DNA of 8,249 bases from Deltaproteobacteria bacterium (GCA_015233295.1 JADFYC010000159.1:1-8249); one strand, 5' to 3'. Positions 1 to 6,726 are shown, counted from the first letter of the stretch. The notes: a model not told the origin generated them from the sequence alone. Numbers and translations: made by a program.

Positions 1-1
1 C

Positions 2-277
2 GTCAAAAGCGCCGGTGATCTGTTCACGCTCCATCAATGGATGAAGAACGGTCCGGTGGATCTGTTGATCGGGAACACCTACGGCAAGTACATCGCCCGG
101 GCGGAGGACGTCCCCTTCGTGCGCGTCGGTTTTCCCATAATGGATCGGGGCGTCCATTCCTACCAGCCGATCGTCGGCTACCGGGGACTGATGCGGCTGC
201 TGGAGGTGATGAGCAATGCTCTTCTGGACCGGGAGGATAGAGACGCCTCGGATGAAAATCTTGAGCTGATTATGTGA
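2..277 (+). CDS. nifK: Nitrogenase Fe protein-binding component 1, beta subunit, C-terminal part (5' end outside window)
   Basis: The last 91 codons of a nitrogenase component 1 beta chain, in frame from base 2 to the TGA at 275-277. With the alpha chain it forms the cytoplasmic dinitrogenase that holds the P-cluster and reduces N2. The visible part is the end of the third Rossmann-like domain. It contains the family pattern DLLIGNTYGKYIAR, then VRVGFPIMDR, VGYRGLMRLLE and an acidic end with LLDREDRD. This pattern matches Mo-type NifK of anaerobes as I recall it better than VnfK or AnfK, whose ends differ. The P-cluster cysteines lie upstream and cannot be checked. NifN at 2284-3660 has a similar C-terminus (IGNSTGKQ, RIGFPIQDR), so this could be a NifN-like paralogue, but the position before nifX and nifEN favours nifK. 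A 43-bp gap separates it from the next gene. Confidence 0.85.
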   Translation, partial: VKSAGDLFTLHQWMKNGPVDLLIGNTYGKYIARAEDVPFVRVGFPIMDRGVHSYQPIVGYRGLMRLLEVMSNALLDREDRDASDENLELIM

Positions 278-308
278 TGACCACAACAAACCTCTTTTTC
301 ATCATAAC

Positions 309-313
309 AGGAG
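309..313 (+). promoter_or_regulatory. Ribosome binding site of nifX-like gene
   Basis: AGGAG lies 7 bases before the ATG at 321 and supports that start. Confidence 0.7.
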
Positions 314-320
314 ATAATTT

Positions 321-740
321 ATGAGAGTCGTTATTGCCACTGATGACCGAAAAACGCTGAACGGGCATTTTGCCATCTCCCAATACTTTCTTTTTTATGA
401 TGTCACGGCCGAGTCCTGTGAGCTGGTCCGGGAAGTTTGTTTCACCCAGTTTAGCGAAGGCAAGGCGCGGGTGAGTCTTAAAAAACCATTCCGCGTCGAC
501 GAAAGAATCGAGGTCATCCAGGGCAGCGATGTAATTCTGGTCTCGGCCATTGGCGGCCCGATTGCCGACCGGGTGATGGCCAATAAGGTCTACCCCCTGG
601 AGATGAATGCCCCCGAATCAATCGATGTGTGCCTGGCCAAGCTGCAAAAACATCTCGGAGGCCGACAACCCCTCTGGTTAAAGAGGATCATCAACCATGA
701 TTTCGTGTCTGATTATTTTCAGCAAGAACAGCAGCACTAA
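321..740 (+). CDS. nifX: NifX-family nitrogenase cofactor carrier (dinitrogenase iron-molybdenum cofactor domain)
   Basis: A 139-residue soluble protein consisting of one Nitro_FeMo-Co (NifX/NafY/NifB C-terminal type) domain. Family members bind the NifB cofactor or late FeMo-co precursors and pass them between NifB, NifEN and apo-dinitrogenase. Visible features are the N-terminal strand MRVVIATDD, NGHF at residues 14-17 (a conserved cofactor-side motif), VILVSAIGGPIADR at about 71-84 with the hallmark AIGGP, and a C-terminal LQKHLGG followed by PLWLKR at 117-122, which resembles the PPPWLR end of classical NifX. Cysteines are at 33, 40 and 104. The length suits a single-domain NifX. The gene sits 43 bp after nifK and 116 bp before nifE, as expected for a cofactor-assembly operon. 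Family assignment is firm; NifX rather than another member (VnfX, NafY-like) is by context. Confidence 0.85.
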   Translation: MRVVIATDDRKTLNGHFAISQYFLFYDVTAESCELVREVCFTQFSEGKARVSLKKPFRVDERIEVIQGSDVILVSAIGGPIADRVMANKVYPLEMNAPESIDVCLAKLQKHLGGRQPLWLKRIINHDFVSDYFQQEQQH

Positions 741-843
741 GGCCACGGGTGTCACGCCCGGGGCCCACCCGGCCAGGCCGGCCCGACGATGGCCCATGTC
801 TGGCCGCGCACCGGTATCGGCTCGAATCATACATTCATGCGTG
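741..843 (+). promoter_or_regulatory. GC-rich structured spacer between nifX and nifE
   Basis: The longest gap inside the operon. Its first half is very GC-rich and holds several overlapping dyads: CGGG with CCCG around TGTCACG (746-760), the palindrome CCGGCCAGGCCGG (769-781), and GGGCC at 761-765 against GGCCC at 780-784. No T-run follows, so an intrinsic terminator is unlikely. An RNA structure that tunes the nifKX to nifEN ratio, or protects a processed mRNA end, is possible. I see no sigma-54 promoter or NifA site. Function is inference. Confidence 0.35.
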
Positions 844-849
844 AGGAGG
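844..849 (+). promoter_or_regulatory. Strong ribosome binding site of nifE
   Basis: AGGAGG sits 7 bases before the ATG at 857 and fixes this start in preference to later in-frame codons. Confidence 0.75.
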
Positions 850-856
850 TAGTCGG

Positions 857-2287
857 ATGGGGAGACAAGCGACATCTCTCCTGGACGTCAAAGATGTCTT
901 AGAGGAGAGGAAGGCCCACATCCTGGTCAAGGCAGCCGGGTGTTCCGGCGGGAGGATTTGTTGCGAAAAGGAGAGTATTGCCGGATCGATCAGCCAACGG
1001 GCGTGTGTGTATTGCGGAGCCAGAGTCGTCCTGAACCCCATCACCGATGCGGTTCATCTGGTCCATGGACCGATAGGCTGTGCCAGCTATACCTGGGATC
1101 TGCGGGGAAGCTTGAGCAGCCAGGCCAACTTGTTCAGAAACAGTTTTTCCACCGATTTGCGGGAACAGGACATTATCTTCGGCGGAGAAAAAAAACTCAG
1201 CGCGGCGCTCGAGGAGATCATCACCGGTTACAAACCGACGCCCAGGTTGATTTTTGTGTATGCCACTTGCGTCGTCGGGGTTATCGGAGACGATATCGAG
1301 GCGGTCTGCCGGCACCAGGAAAAGAAGCATGGCCTCAGGATTATTCCCGTCAAATCAAGTGGATTCGTCGGAGCTAAACCGATGGGCTACAAGCTGGCCT
1401 GTGCCGCGCTCATGGACCTCATGGGTGACGGGCCGCCCGGCAAGCAGCCTGGCGTCAATATTCTCGGGGATTATAACCACGGCGGCGAAGCCTGGATCAT
1501 CGAAGGATACTTACGGAAGATCGGGGTAAAGGTCATTGCCAAAATAACCGGCGACTCCACCTATGACCAGTTATTAAAAGCCCCCAGCGCCACCCTGAAC
1601 ATTGTGGAGTGCTCCGGCTCCATGGCCTATTTGACCAAACAAATGGAGGAGAAATTCGGTATCCCGTTCATGAAGGTTCGGTTCATCGGATTCGAGGATA
1701 TCAGGGATTCTCTGGTTAAGATCGCCGATTTTATCGGTGGTCCGGCCATGGTGGCCCGGGCCGTCCGTCTGGCTGACGAAGAGCAGGCCCGGATCGGGCC
1801 GATCATTGAAGAATATAAAAAAAAGCTGACCGGAAAAACCGCCGCGGTGTGCGTCGGCGGGACGTATAAAGCCATCGCCATGATCCGGCAGCTCAAAGAA
1901 TTCGGCATCAAGCCCGTTTTCATCGGGACTCAGCACGGAACCGCCGAGGATTACAAAATCATTCACGACTTCTCGGCGGACGGAGCGGTGATCCTAAACG
2001 ACACCTCGCCCACCGAGATAGAAAAATATATCAAGGAAAAGAAACCTGATCTCTTCGTGGGCAATGTCAAGGAACGGACTCTGTCCTTAAAGATGGGCAT
2101 TCCCTTTGTTGATTTCAATCACGACCGAAAATATCCGCTGACGACCTACGAGGGCATGATCAATTTTGCCCGAGAGCTGCATTTAACGGCCAATAGCCCG
2201 GTCTGGAAGTGGGCCGGCTCGGATTTGGAGAGCGCCGGCCGGGTGCATCATGACGTTTCCCATTTGAAAGTGAGACTGGCGCCATGA
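857..2287 (+). CDS. nifE: Nitrogenase iron-molybdenum cofactor scaffold protein NifE
   Basis: A 476-residue alpha-like subunit of the NifEN scaffold, a cytoplasmic relative of NifDK on which the NifB-made cluster is converted to FeMo-co by adding molybdenum and homocitrate. Cysteines expected to hold the P-cluster-like Fe4S4 site are Cys50 (in CVYCGAR, with an extra Cys53), Cys75 (HGPIGCASYTWD) and Cys138 (YATCVVGVIGDD). Cys252 in NIVECSGSMAYL matches the NifD cofactor ligand Cys275 (Azotobacter numbering). Near the NifD His442 site the protein has Asn421-His422 (PFVDFNHDRKYP). HGPIGCASYTWD and GDYNHGGEAW distinguish it from NifD. The N-terminus (residues 1-45) has further cysteines at 29, 35 and 36. 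The length is normal for NifE, with all three component-1 domains present. It overlaps nifN by ATGA, suggesting translational coupling of the two partners. It could be a VnfE or shared scaffold, but no vnf or anf gene is seen. Confidence 0.9.
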   Translation: MGRQATSLLDVKDVLEERKAHILVKAAGCSGGRICCEKESIAGSISQRACVYCGARVVLNPITDAVHLVHGPIGCASYTWDLRGSLSSQANLFRNSFSTDLREQDIIFGGEKKLSAALEEIITGYKPTPRLIFVYATCVVGVIGDDIEAVCRHQEKKHGLRIIPVKSSGFVGAKPMGYKLACAALMDLMGDGPPGKQPGVNILGDYNHGGEAWIIEGYLRKIGVKVIAKITGDSTYDQLLKAPSATLNIVECSGSMAYLTKQMEEKFGIPFMKVRFIGFEDIRDSLVKIADFIGGPAMVARAVRLADEEQARIGPIIEEYKKKLTGKTAAVCVGGTYKAIAMIRQLKEFGIKPVFIGTQHGTAEDYKIIHDFSADGAVILNDTSPTEIEKYIKEKKPDLFVGNVKERTLSLKMGIPFVDFNHDRKYPLTTYEGMINFARELHLTANSPVWKWAGSDLESAGRVHHDVSHLKVRLAP

Positions 2288-3660
2288 AAAACAGAAATTT
2301 TGTGAACTTGAATATCAACCCGTGCAAGATGTGCATGCCCATGGGCGCGGCCATCGCCTTTCGCGGTATTGAAAACAGCATGATGATGCTCCACGGTTCT
2401 CAGGGGTGCAGCGCCTACATGCGGAATCATTTGACCACCCATTACTCAGAGCCCATCGATATCGCCTCGTCATCCCTGCACGAACAGGCGACCATATACG
2501 GCGGCGCGAACAATCTCAAGAAAGGATTAAAAAACCTCATTCAATTATACCATCCGAAGATCATCGGGATTACCACCACCTGTTTGGCTGAAACCATCGG
2601 AGAGGACTTATCGAGGATCGTCAGGGAGTTTACCGCCGAAAACGATGTCTCGGACATCCATATCATCATGACCAACACCCCTGGTTACGGCGGGTCCTTA
2701 TACGAAGGGTATTTTAAGACCTTGCATGATATTGTCAGGAACGTGGTCCGGCCGGTGCCGCGCCATCAAAAGGTTAACGTGATCATGGCCCACACCAGCC
2801 CAGGCGATGTCCGGAACATCAAGGGAATTCTAGACAGCTTCGGGATAGCCTATATCATGCTCCCGGATATCTCCAATACCTTCGACGCGCCGTTCTCCAG
2901 GGAGTTTAAACGGATTCCAGACGGCGGCACCCCGTATCAGGATCTGGCCCTGATGGCCGGAGCCAGGGCGACAGTGGAAATCGGGGTAACTGTGCCGGCA
3001 AATTTGTCTCCCGGAAAATATATCGAGGACCAGTTTGGCGTCCCGCTCTATCAATGTGCCATTCCCATCGGGGTCAGCAACTGCGATGGGCTGATGAGAA
3101 TTCTGTCCGAAGTATCGCAACGGCCGGTGCCGGCCAGGTTCGTCGAGGATCGCGGCCGGCTGATAGACGGGATGATCGATCTTCACAAATTAAGCGGCGA
3201 AATAAAGTGCCTTATTTATGGTGAACCCGACCTGGTCTATTCCGTCACCTGCCTGTGCCGGGAAAACGGGATTGAACCGGCCATCATCAGTACCGGCTCC
3301 CAGAACAGCATGTTTAGAAAACTGATCGACGACTTGCTCGCGGGAGAGGCCGGCCGGGCCGTGGTCCTCGATGATACGGATTTCGAAACCATCGAAAAAC
3401 ACGCTGTGGACCGGAAAGTCAATCTGATTATCGGCAATTCCACCGGTAAGCAGCTTACCGAGAAATATGGCATTCCACCGGTCAGGATCGGCTTTCCCAT
3501 TCAAGACAGATATGGCGGACAGCGGCTGGTCTACACCGGTTACACCGGCTCATTGAAATTGCTCGACGATATCGCCAATACCATCCTGGCCAAAAAATTC
3601 GGGATGCACCGCAAAGTCATGCGCGAGCTATATTACCAGGCCGCGGGCGGCGTCGGCTGA
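2284..3660 (+). CDS. nifN: Nitrogenase iron-molybdenum cofactor scaffold protein NifN (NifK-like type)
   Basis: A 458-residue beta-like partner of NifE. Family patterns are NPCKMCMPMGA (Cys14, Cys17), LHGSQGCSAYMRNHL (Cys42), EPIDIASSSLHE, IYGGANNLKKGL and TTTCLAETIGED (Cys100). Three of these cysteines should provide the beta-side cluster ligands. The middle and C-terminal domains carry TSPGDVRNIK, LPDISNTFDAP, YGEPDLVYS and the closing RIGFPIQDRYGGQR. SSSLHEQATIYGG and TTCLAETIGED make it resemble NifK, as is common in NifN of clostridia, methanogens and sulfate reducers, but it directly follows nifE and has the DIASSSL and NPCKMC forms typical of NifN. It is not fused to NifB, unlike some anaerobe NifN proteins. 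The start overlaps the nifE stop (ATGA) and has only a weak ribosome binding site, consistent with coupling. A NifK paralogue is the main alternative. Confidence 0.87.
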   Translation: MKNRNFVNLNINPCKMCMPMGAAIAFRGIENSMMMLHGSQGCSAYMRNHLTTHYSEPIDIASSSLHEQATIYGGANNLKKGLKNLIQLYHPKIIGITTTCLAETIGEDLSRIVREFTAENDVSDIHIIMTNTPGYGGSLYEGYFKTLHDIVRNVVRPVPRHQKVNVIMAHTSPGDVRNIKGILDSFGIAYIMLPDISNTFDAPFSREFKRIPDGGTPYQDLALMAGARATVEIGVTVPANLSPGKYIEDQFGVPLYQCAIPIGVSNCDGLMRILSEVSQRPVPARFVEDRGRLIDGMIDLHKLSGEIKCLIYGEPDLVYSVTCLCRENGIEPAIISTGSQNSMFRKLIDDLLAGEAGRAVVLDDTDFETIEKHAVDRKVNLIIGNSTGKQLTEKYGIPPVRIGFPIQDRYGGQRLVYTGYTGSLKLLDDIANTILAKKFGMHRKVMRELYYQAAGGVG

Positions 3661-3682
3661 CGGCATGTTTTATAAAGATAAA

Positions 3683-3689
3683 AAGGAGG
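3683..3689 (+). promoter_or_regulatory. Ribosome binding site that sets the start of the binding-protein gene
   Basis: AAGGAGG lies 8 bases before the ATG at 3698. An in-frame ATG at 3665 has no such site and would add 11 charged residues in front of the signal peptide, so 3698 is chosen. Confidence 0.8.
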
Positions 3690-3697
3690 AGTGCGAC

Positions 3698-4654
3698 ATG
3701 GATAAGGTATTATGCATTTTCTGGTTATTGGTCATCTTGGGCCTGCTCGGCCAGGGCGACGTCCAGGCGGCTGAGGCCGTCAAGGTGAAAATCGGGTCCA
3801 ACCAGCTCCGGATCAGTTTACCGGTCTTCGTGGCCCAGGAAAAAGGTTTGTTCAAGCAGAACGGTCTCGATGTCGAACTCGAAATGTTCGAAACAGCCCA
3901 GCCGCTGATGGACGCCCTGTGCGGCGGAAAACTGGATGTGGCCGGTTATACCGCCTTTCCCATCATTTTCAGCGCGCAGCTTCGAAGCCAAAAAGAACTG
4001 TATTACACGACATTGTTAATGGAAGACGACGCCCATCCTTTAAGCCGGTTCGTGGTAAGAAAAGATTCTCCAATCCAGACGCTCAGCGACCTGAAGGGCA
4101 AAAACATCGGTATCCTTCCGACTTTTGCCTATAAGGTGTGGTTTGAGCTCATCCTGAAAAAGAACGGCATACAACCGGATGAGGTAACTATCCAGCAGGT
4201 GGCCCCGGCCATGACCCCGGTGGCGCTCGAGTCAAAAACAGTCGAGGCCGTGTTCACCATCGATCCCGCGGTGACGACCTGCATCCAGAAAGGGATAGGC
4301 CGGCTTCTTTTTCCCGGCGCCCTGGTGCCTCAATACATGTGGTCGCCCTTCCCTTTCGCCACCTTTAACATGACCAGGGAATTCGTGGATAAAAACCCCG
4401 AAACGGCCCGGAAACTGGTCAAGTCGCTGGATGAGGCCATTGATTTCATTAACGCCAACCAGCCGGAGGCCAAGCGGATCATGGCCAAATTTCTACCCGA
4501 AGTTCAGAGACCCTTTGTGGAACATTATCCTGATGCCGCTTTTCTGACCTCCGCCCGGTTTTCTTTACCGGAATTGCTGAAGATAGAAGAATCCTACCGG
4601 AATCTGGGCATCACCAGGGAGAAACTCGACCTGTCCAAATCGCTCTATAAGTAG
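3698..4654 (+). CDS. ABC transporter substrate-binding protein, NitT/TauT/SsuA (NMT1/THI5-like) family
   Basis: A 318-residue periplasmic binding protein. Residues 1-24 form a signal peptide: a short basic start, a hydrophobic core (CIFWLLVILGLLG) and a likely cleavage after VQA. No lipobox is present, so it should be a free periplasmic protein. The mature part begins VKVKIGSNQLRISLPVFVAQEKGLF, followed by GLDVELEMFE, LMDALCGGKLDVAGY, TLSDLKGKNIGI (a hallmark of this family) and VEAVFTIDPAVT. Relatives bind sulfonates, taurine, nitrate, bicarbonate, thiamine precursors, riboflavin or aromatic acids, so the ligand cannot be named. It is not a ModA-type molybdate-binding protein by its motifs. 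It lies 37 bp after nifN with no terminator seen between them, and its ATPase and permease follow. Co-expression with nif suggests a role in nitrogen fixation; that is inference. Confidence 0.88.
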   Translation: MDKVLCIFWLLVILGLLGQGDVQAAEAVKVKIGSNQLRISLPVFVAQEKGLFKQNGLDVELEMFETAQPLMDALCGGKLDVAGYTAFPIIFSAQLRSQKELYYTTLLMEDDAHPLSRFVVRKDSPIQTLSDLKGKNIGILPTFAYKVWFELILKKNGIQPDEVTIQQVAPAMTPVALESKTVEAVFTIDPAVTTCIQKGIGRLLFPGALVPQYMWSPFPFATFNMTREFVDKNPETARKLVKSLDEAIDFINANQPEAKRIMAKFLPEVQRPFVEHYPDAAFLTSARFSLPELLKIEESYRNLGITREKLDLSKSLYK

Positions 4655-4662
4655 AGCCGGCG

Positions 4663-4683
4663 GGCCGGACATAGGAGCCGGCC
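4663..4683 (+). promoter_or_regulatory. Stem-loop between binding-protein and ATPase genes
   Basis: GGCCGG (4663-4668) and CCGGCC (4678-4683) form a perfect 6-bp GC stem around a 9-base loop, in the 50-bp gap right after the binding-protein stop. There is no T-run. Such hairpins often protect the binding-protein mRNA so that it outnumbers the membrane parts; that role here is inference. Confidence 0.5.
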
Positions 4684-4704
4684 AAATCAAGCAGGTGACG
4701 GACG

Positions 4705-5490
4705 ATGACCGGAATTCATGTGGGACATGTGACCAAAAAGATGAAGCTGGCGCCCAAAAGATTCGAGACCGTGTTCGACGATTTCAGCCTGGATGTGGGT
4801 GAGGGCGAAACCCTGGGCATATTCGGACCCAACGGCTGCGGGAAAACCACATTGTTCAACATGATTTCCGGCATCCTCAACCCCGATTCGGGCCAGATAT
4901 GCGTCCATGGGAAAAAGCCGAAGGAAAGGAATATCGCCTATATCTTCCAGGATTACCGGAATAGCCTTTTTCCCTGGCTGACGATCCGGGATAACATTAT
5001 TTTTCCCTTAAAGATCAAAAAAATGAAACAAACCGAAATAGACCGTAAGCTCCAGAACCTTTTGGATCTAGTCAAAATTACTTTTGATTTGTCTAAGTAT
5101 CCCTATCAGTTGAGTGGGGGACAGCAACAGTACGTGGCCATCTTGCGCGGCCTGATCTCTGATCCAGACGTCATGCTGGTGGACGAGCCGTTTTCCGCCC
5201 TCGACTATTCCAACAGCATGTGGCTGATGGAAAAGATTTCCCGGGTGCAGGAAAAGATCAAGATTTCCTCGATGCTCGTGGCCCATGATATCGAACATCT
5301 GGTCTATCTGGCCGATAGAATCGTATTTTTGTCGGTAAAGCCGGCCCGGGTCGTGTGGGAAAAGACCCTTGAGAAGGTCCCCGGCCGGGCCCGGTTGCGC
5401 TTTGACTATGATCTATTGGATGAGATTAAGCGTGTCATTAAAGACATCTATGTCCACGATCCCGATCAGTCCGGGCTGGGAGAAATATGA
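4705..5490 (+). CDS. ABC transporter ATP-binding protein, NitT/TauT/SsuB family
   Basis: A 261-residue cytoplasmic ATPase that powers the importer encoded around it. All nucleotide-binding motifs are intact: Walker A GPNGCGKTT (41-49), Q-loop Gln82 (IFQDY), signature LSGGQQQ (136-142), Walker B VMLVDEP (156-162), D-loop SALD (164-167) and H-loop His194 (VAHDIEH). The FPWLTIRDNI stretch after the Q-loop and the ADRIVFLSVKPARV stretch near the C-terminus are typical of SsuB/TauB-like proteins. The signature has Tyr143 where most members have Arg (usually QQQR), a small departure in a variable position. AGGTGA (4693-4698) lies 6 bases before the ATG. The end overlaps the permease start by ATGA, indicating coupled translation. 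Confidence 0.92.
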   Translation: MTGIHVGHVTKKMKLAPKRFETVFDDFSLDVGEGETLGIFGPNGCGKTTLFNMISGILNPDSGQICVHGKKPKERNIAYIFQDYRNSLFPWLTIRDNIIFPLKIKKMKQTEIDRKLQNLLDLVKITFDLSKYPYQLSGGQQQYVAILRGLISDPDVMLVDEPFSALDYSNSMWLMEKISRVQEKIKISSMLVAHDIEHLVYLADRIVFLSVKPARVVWEKTLEKVPGRARLRFDYDLLDEIKRVIKDIYVHDPDQSGLGEI

Positions 5491-6230
5491 AAAAAAGCGG
5501 TATTGCATTTTTAATAATAGTGGCTTTATGGGAATTGTTGTCAGCAAGCCGACTGATTAATCCCATGTTCCTACCAACGCCCCTGGAGACCATTACGGAG
5601 GGAGGCAGGCTGCTTGTGGAAAAAAAGATCCTCCTGGATCTGGCCTGTTCTCTCTACAGGATTCTGCTGGGAGTTGTTCTGGCCTTTGCCGTCGGCGTGC
5701 CCGTCGGGATATTTATTGGATATTTTAGCAGATTTTATGATTACGTCGAGTCGGCCCTGGATTTCTTCCGGTCCATTCCGCCGATTCTGGTCTTTCCGTT
5801 GTCATTGCTGATCTTCGGTATTGGCGAAGAGTCGCGGATTGCCGTGATATTCTTCGGCTGCGTGCTGACGATGATCCTGAACGCGTCCATGGGCGTGGTG
5901 AACAGCCAGAAGATCAGGGTCAAGGTGGCCAAAATCATGGGCGCGACCTGGCTCCAAATTCTGTTTCGTGTGGTCATCTATGACGCCCTGCCCCAAATAT
6001 TCATCGGCATCCGGGTCGCCTTGTCCATGGGAGTCATTGTCGGCATCGTCACCGAAATGCTGGTTGGAACCAGGCACGGGCTGGGCAGTCGGGTGGTGTA
6101 TGCCCAGACCGCCTATGCCACACCTGAGATGTATTTCACCATCATCGTCGTCGGCCTGCTGGGGTTCTTGATCAACAACCTGCTGATAGTATTAGAACGT
6201 AAAACAATACATTGGAAGCAATATAGCTAA
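5487..6230 (+). CDS. ABC transporter permease, NitT/TauT/SsuC family
   Basis: A 247-residue inner-membrane permease of the BPD_transp_1 (MetI-like) fold. About six hydrophobic segments are visible, near residues 4-20, 55-80, 95-112, 116-138, 168-194 and 215-237. The EAA loop that docks the ATPase lies at about 144-180 (KVAKIMGATWLQILFRVV then ALPQIFIGIRVALSMG) with the conserved Gly152. WELLSASRLINPMFLPTP at the N-terminus and LDFFRSIPPI in the middle are characteristic of SsuC/TauC-type permeases. A single permease is normal for this class, which works as a homodimer. It is the last gene of the apparent operon; no convincing intrinsic terminator follows. Confidence 0.9.
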   Translation: MKKSGIAFLIIVALWELLSASRLINPMFLPTPLETITEGGRLLVEKKILLDLACSLYRILLGVVLAFAVGVPVGIFIGYFSRFYDYVESALDFFRSIPPILVFPLSLLIFGIGEESRIAVIFFGCVLTMILNASMGVVNSQKIRVKVAKIMGATWLQILFRVVIYDALPQIFIGIRVALSMGVIVGIVTEMLVGTRHGLGSRVVYAQTAYATPEMYFTIIVVGLLGFLINNLLIVLERKTIHWKQYS

Positions 6231-6471
6231 CTGGGGTCAGTTCACGAAACGGAAAAAATCGTACGCTAAAAATGTTGTCAGGTTGAAGTATACCCTTGGT
6301 TACGTAGCTTAGGTGCTGCCATTGAGCTTTGGAAATTCCCAGTTAGGTTCGCACAAAAACCGTTTGAAAGTAGGCTTCGAGCCAGTCCGGCAATCGGTCG
6401 GAGAACTCCTCTCTAACCTCGATGAGGGGTGGTAAATTGTTTCGCTGCACGATTTATGAAGGTGCTTCAGT
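6231..6471. other. Non-coding stretch after the operon, with possible gene remnant
   Basis: No intact gene is seen. Directly after the permease stop, AACTG and CAGTT pair around GGGT (6229-6242), but no T-run follows, so it is a poor terminator. CTAACTGGG (6227-6235) recurs inverted as CCCAGTTAG (6338-6346). On the minus strand, 6346-6453 reads open for 36 codons with a protein-like composition (it includes PPLIEVREEF and LPDWLEAYFQ) bounded by stops, possibly a decayed gene such as a transposase. I do not recognise the family. Confidence 0.3.
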
Positions 6472-6481
6472 AGTTGTAATC
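6472..6481 (+). repeat. Left copy of 10-bp target-site duplication
   Basis: AGTTGTAATC abuts the outer end of the MITE-like element at 6482. The same 10 bases follow its other end at 6717-6726. Confidence 0.75.
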
Positions 6482-6535
6482 CAATGTCATTGATTTAAGG
6501 TCACCTCACTCTTGTCCGGAGTGACATAAGGACGT

Positions 6536-6563
6536 TAAGATTTCTCGCTTCGCTCGAAATGAC
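6536..6563 (+). repeat. 28-bp inverted repeat inside the element, left arm
   Basis: Begins TAAGATTTCTCGC and ends GCTCGAAATGAC. It is a perfect reverse complement of 6653-6680, enclosing 89 bases. The same 28-mer recurs at 8161-8188. The motif is itself an imperfect palindrome around CGCTTCGC. As I recall, very similar sequences occur as dispersed repeats in many bacterial genomes. Confidence 0.85.
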
Positions 6564-6576
6564 AGAAGTGCCGTAC

Positions 6577-6639
6577 ATTCAGGATAGTACCTGCTGCATT
6601 CAGGATAGTACCTGCTGCATTCAGGATAGTACCTGCTGC
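6577..6639 (+). repeat. Tandem array: three copies of a 21-bp unit
   Basis: Three perfect head-to-tail copies (6577-6597, 6598-6618, 6619-6639) of a unit that starts ATTCAGGATAGT and ends ACCTGCTGC. Each unit contains a partial dyad, CAGG and CCTG around ATAGTA. The sister element at 8125-8249 has one copy only (8202-8222, inverted), so copy number varies within the same genome. Confidence 0.95.
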
Positions 6640-6652
6640 GTGCGTCCTCCTT

Positions 6653-6680
6653 GTCATTTCGAGCGAAGCGAGAAATCTTA
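6653..6680 (-). repeat. 28-bp inverted repeat inside the element, right arm
   Basis: Perfect reverse complement of 6536-6563. Together the arms could form a 28-bp stem enclosing the tandem array. Confidence 0.85.
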
Positions 6681-6716
6681 CAGTGTGTTTTCCTCCGGCT
6701 TAAGTCAACGACATTG

Positions 6717-6726
6717 AGTTGTAATC
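6717..6726 (+). repeat. Right copy of 10-bp target-site duplication
   Basis: AGTTGTAATC, identical to 6472-6481, directly after the inner end of the element. Confidence 0.75.

Larger units (their letters stand above)
6482..6716. mobile_element. MITE-like non-autonomous element, 235 bp, complete copy
   Basis: The ends are 18-bp terminal inverted repeats: CAATGTCATTGATTTAAG (6482-6499) against CTTAAGTCAACGACATTG (6699-6716), 16 of 18 matching. A perfect 10-bp direct repeat, AGTTGTAATC, flanks it. A second, inverted copy at 8125-8249 loses similarity right outside the same CAATG end, which confirms the boundary. The inside has no transposase: it holds a 28-bp inverted repeat and a 21-bp tandem array. 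The structure fits a miniature element moved in trans by a transposase encoded elsewhere. The 10-bp duplication is long and might suggest an IS4-like mover, but the family is not established. Confidence 0.75.

Noticed and set aside
785..898. Small frame beginning MAHVWPRTG before nifE
   Set aside because: No ribosome binding site, overlaps the nifE ribosome binding site and start, and has no recognisable content.
857..3660. A non-nitrogenase member of the family (F430, chlorophyll or methylthio-alkane reductase types)
   Set aside because: Full cysteine sets, the Cys252 cofactor ligand position, NifE/NifN-specific motifs and the neighbouring nifK and nifX fit true nif scaffold proteins.
3665..3697. 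Upstream ATG for the binding-protein gene
   Set aside because: No ribosome binding site, and it would put charged residues before the signal peptide; the ATG at 3698 has AAGGAGG at the right distance.
6577..6639. CRISPR array
   Set aside because: The 21-bp units are directly adjacent with no spacers, and no cas genes are present.
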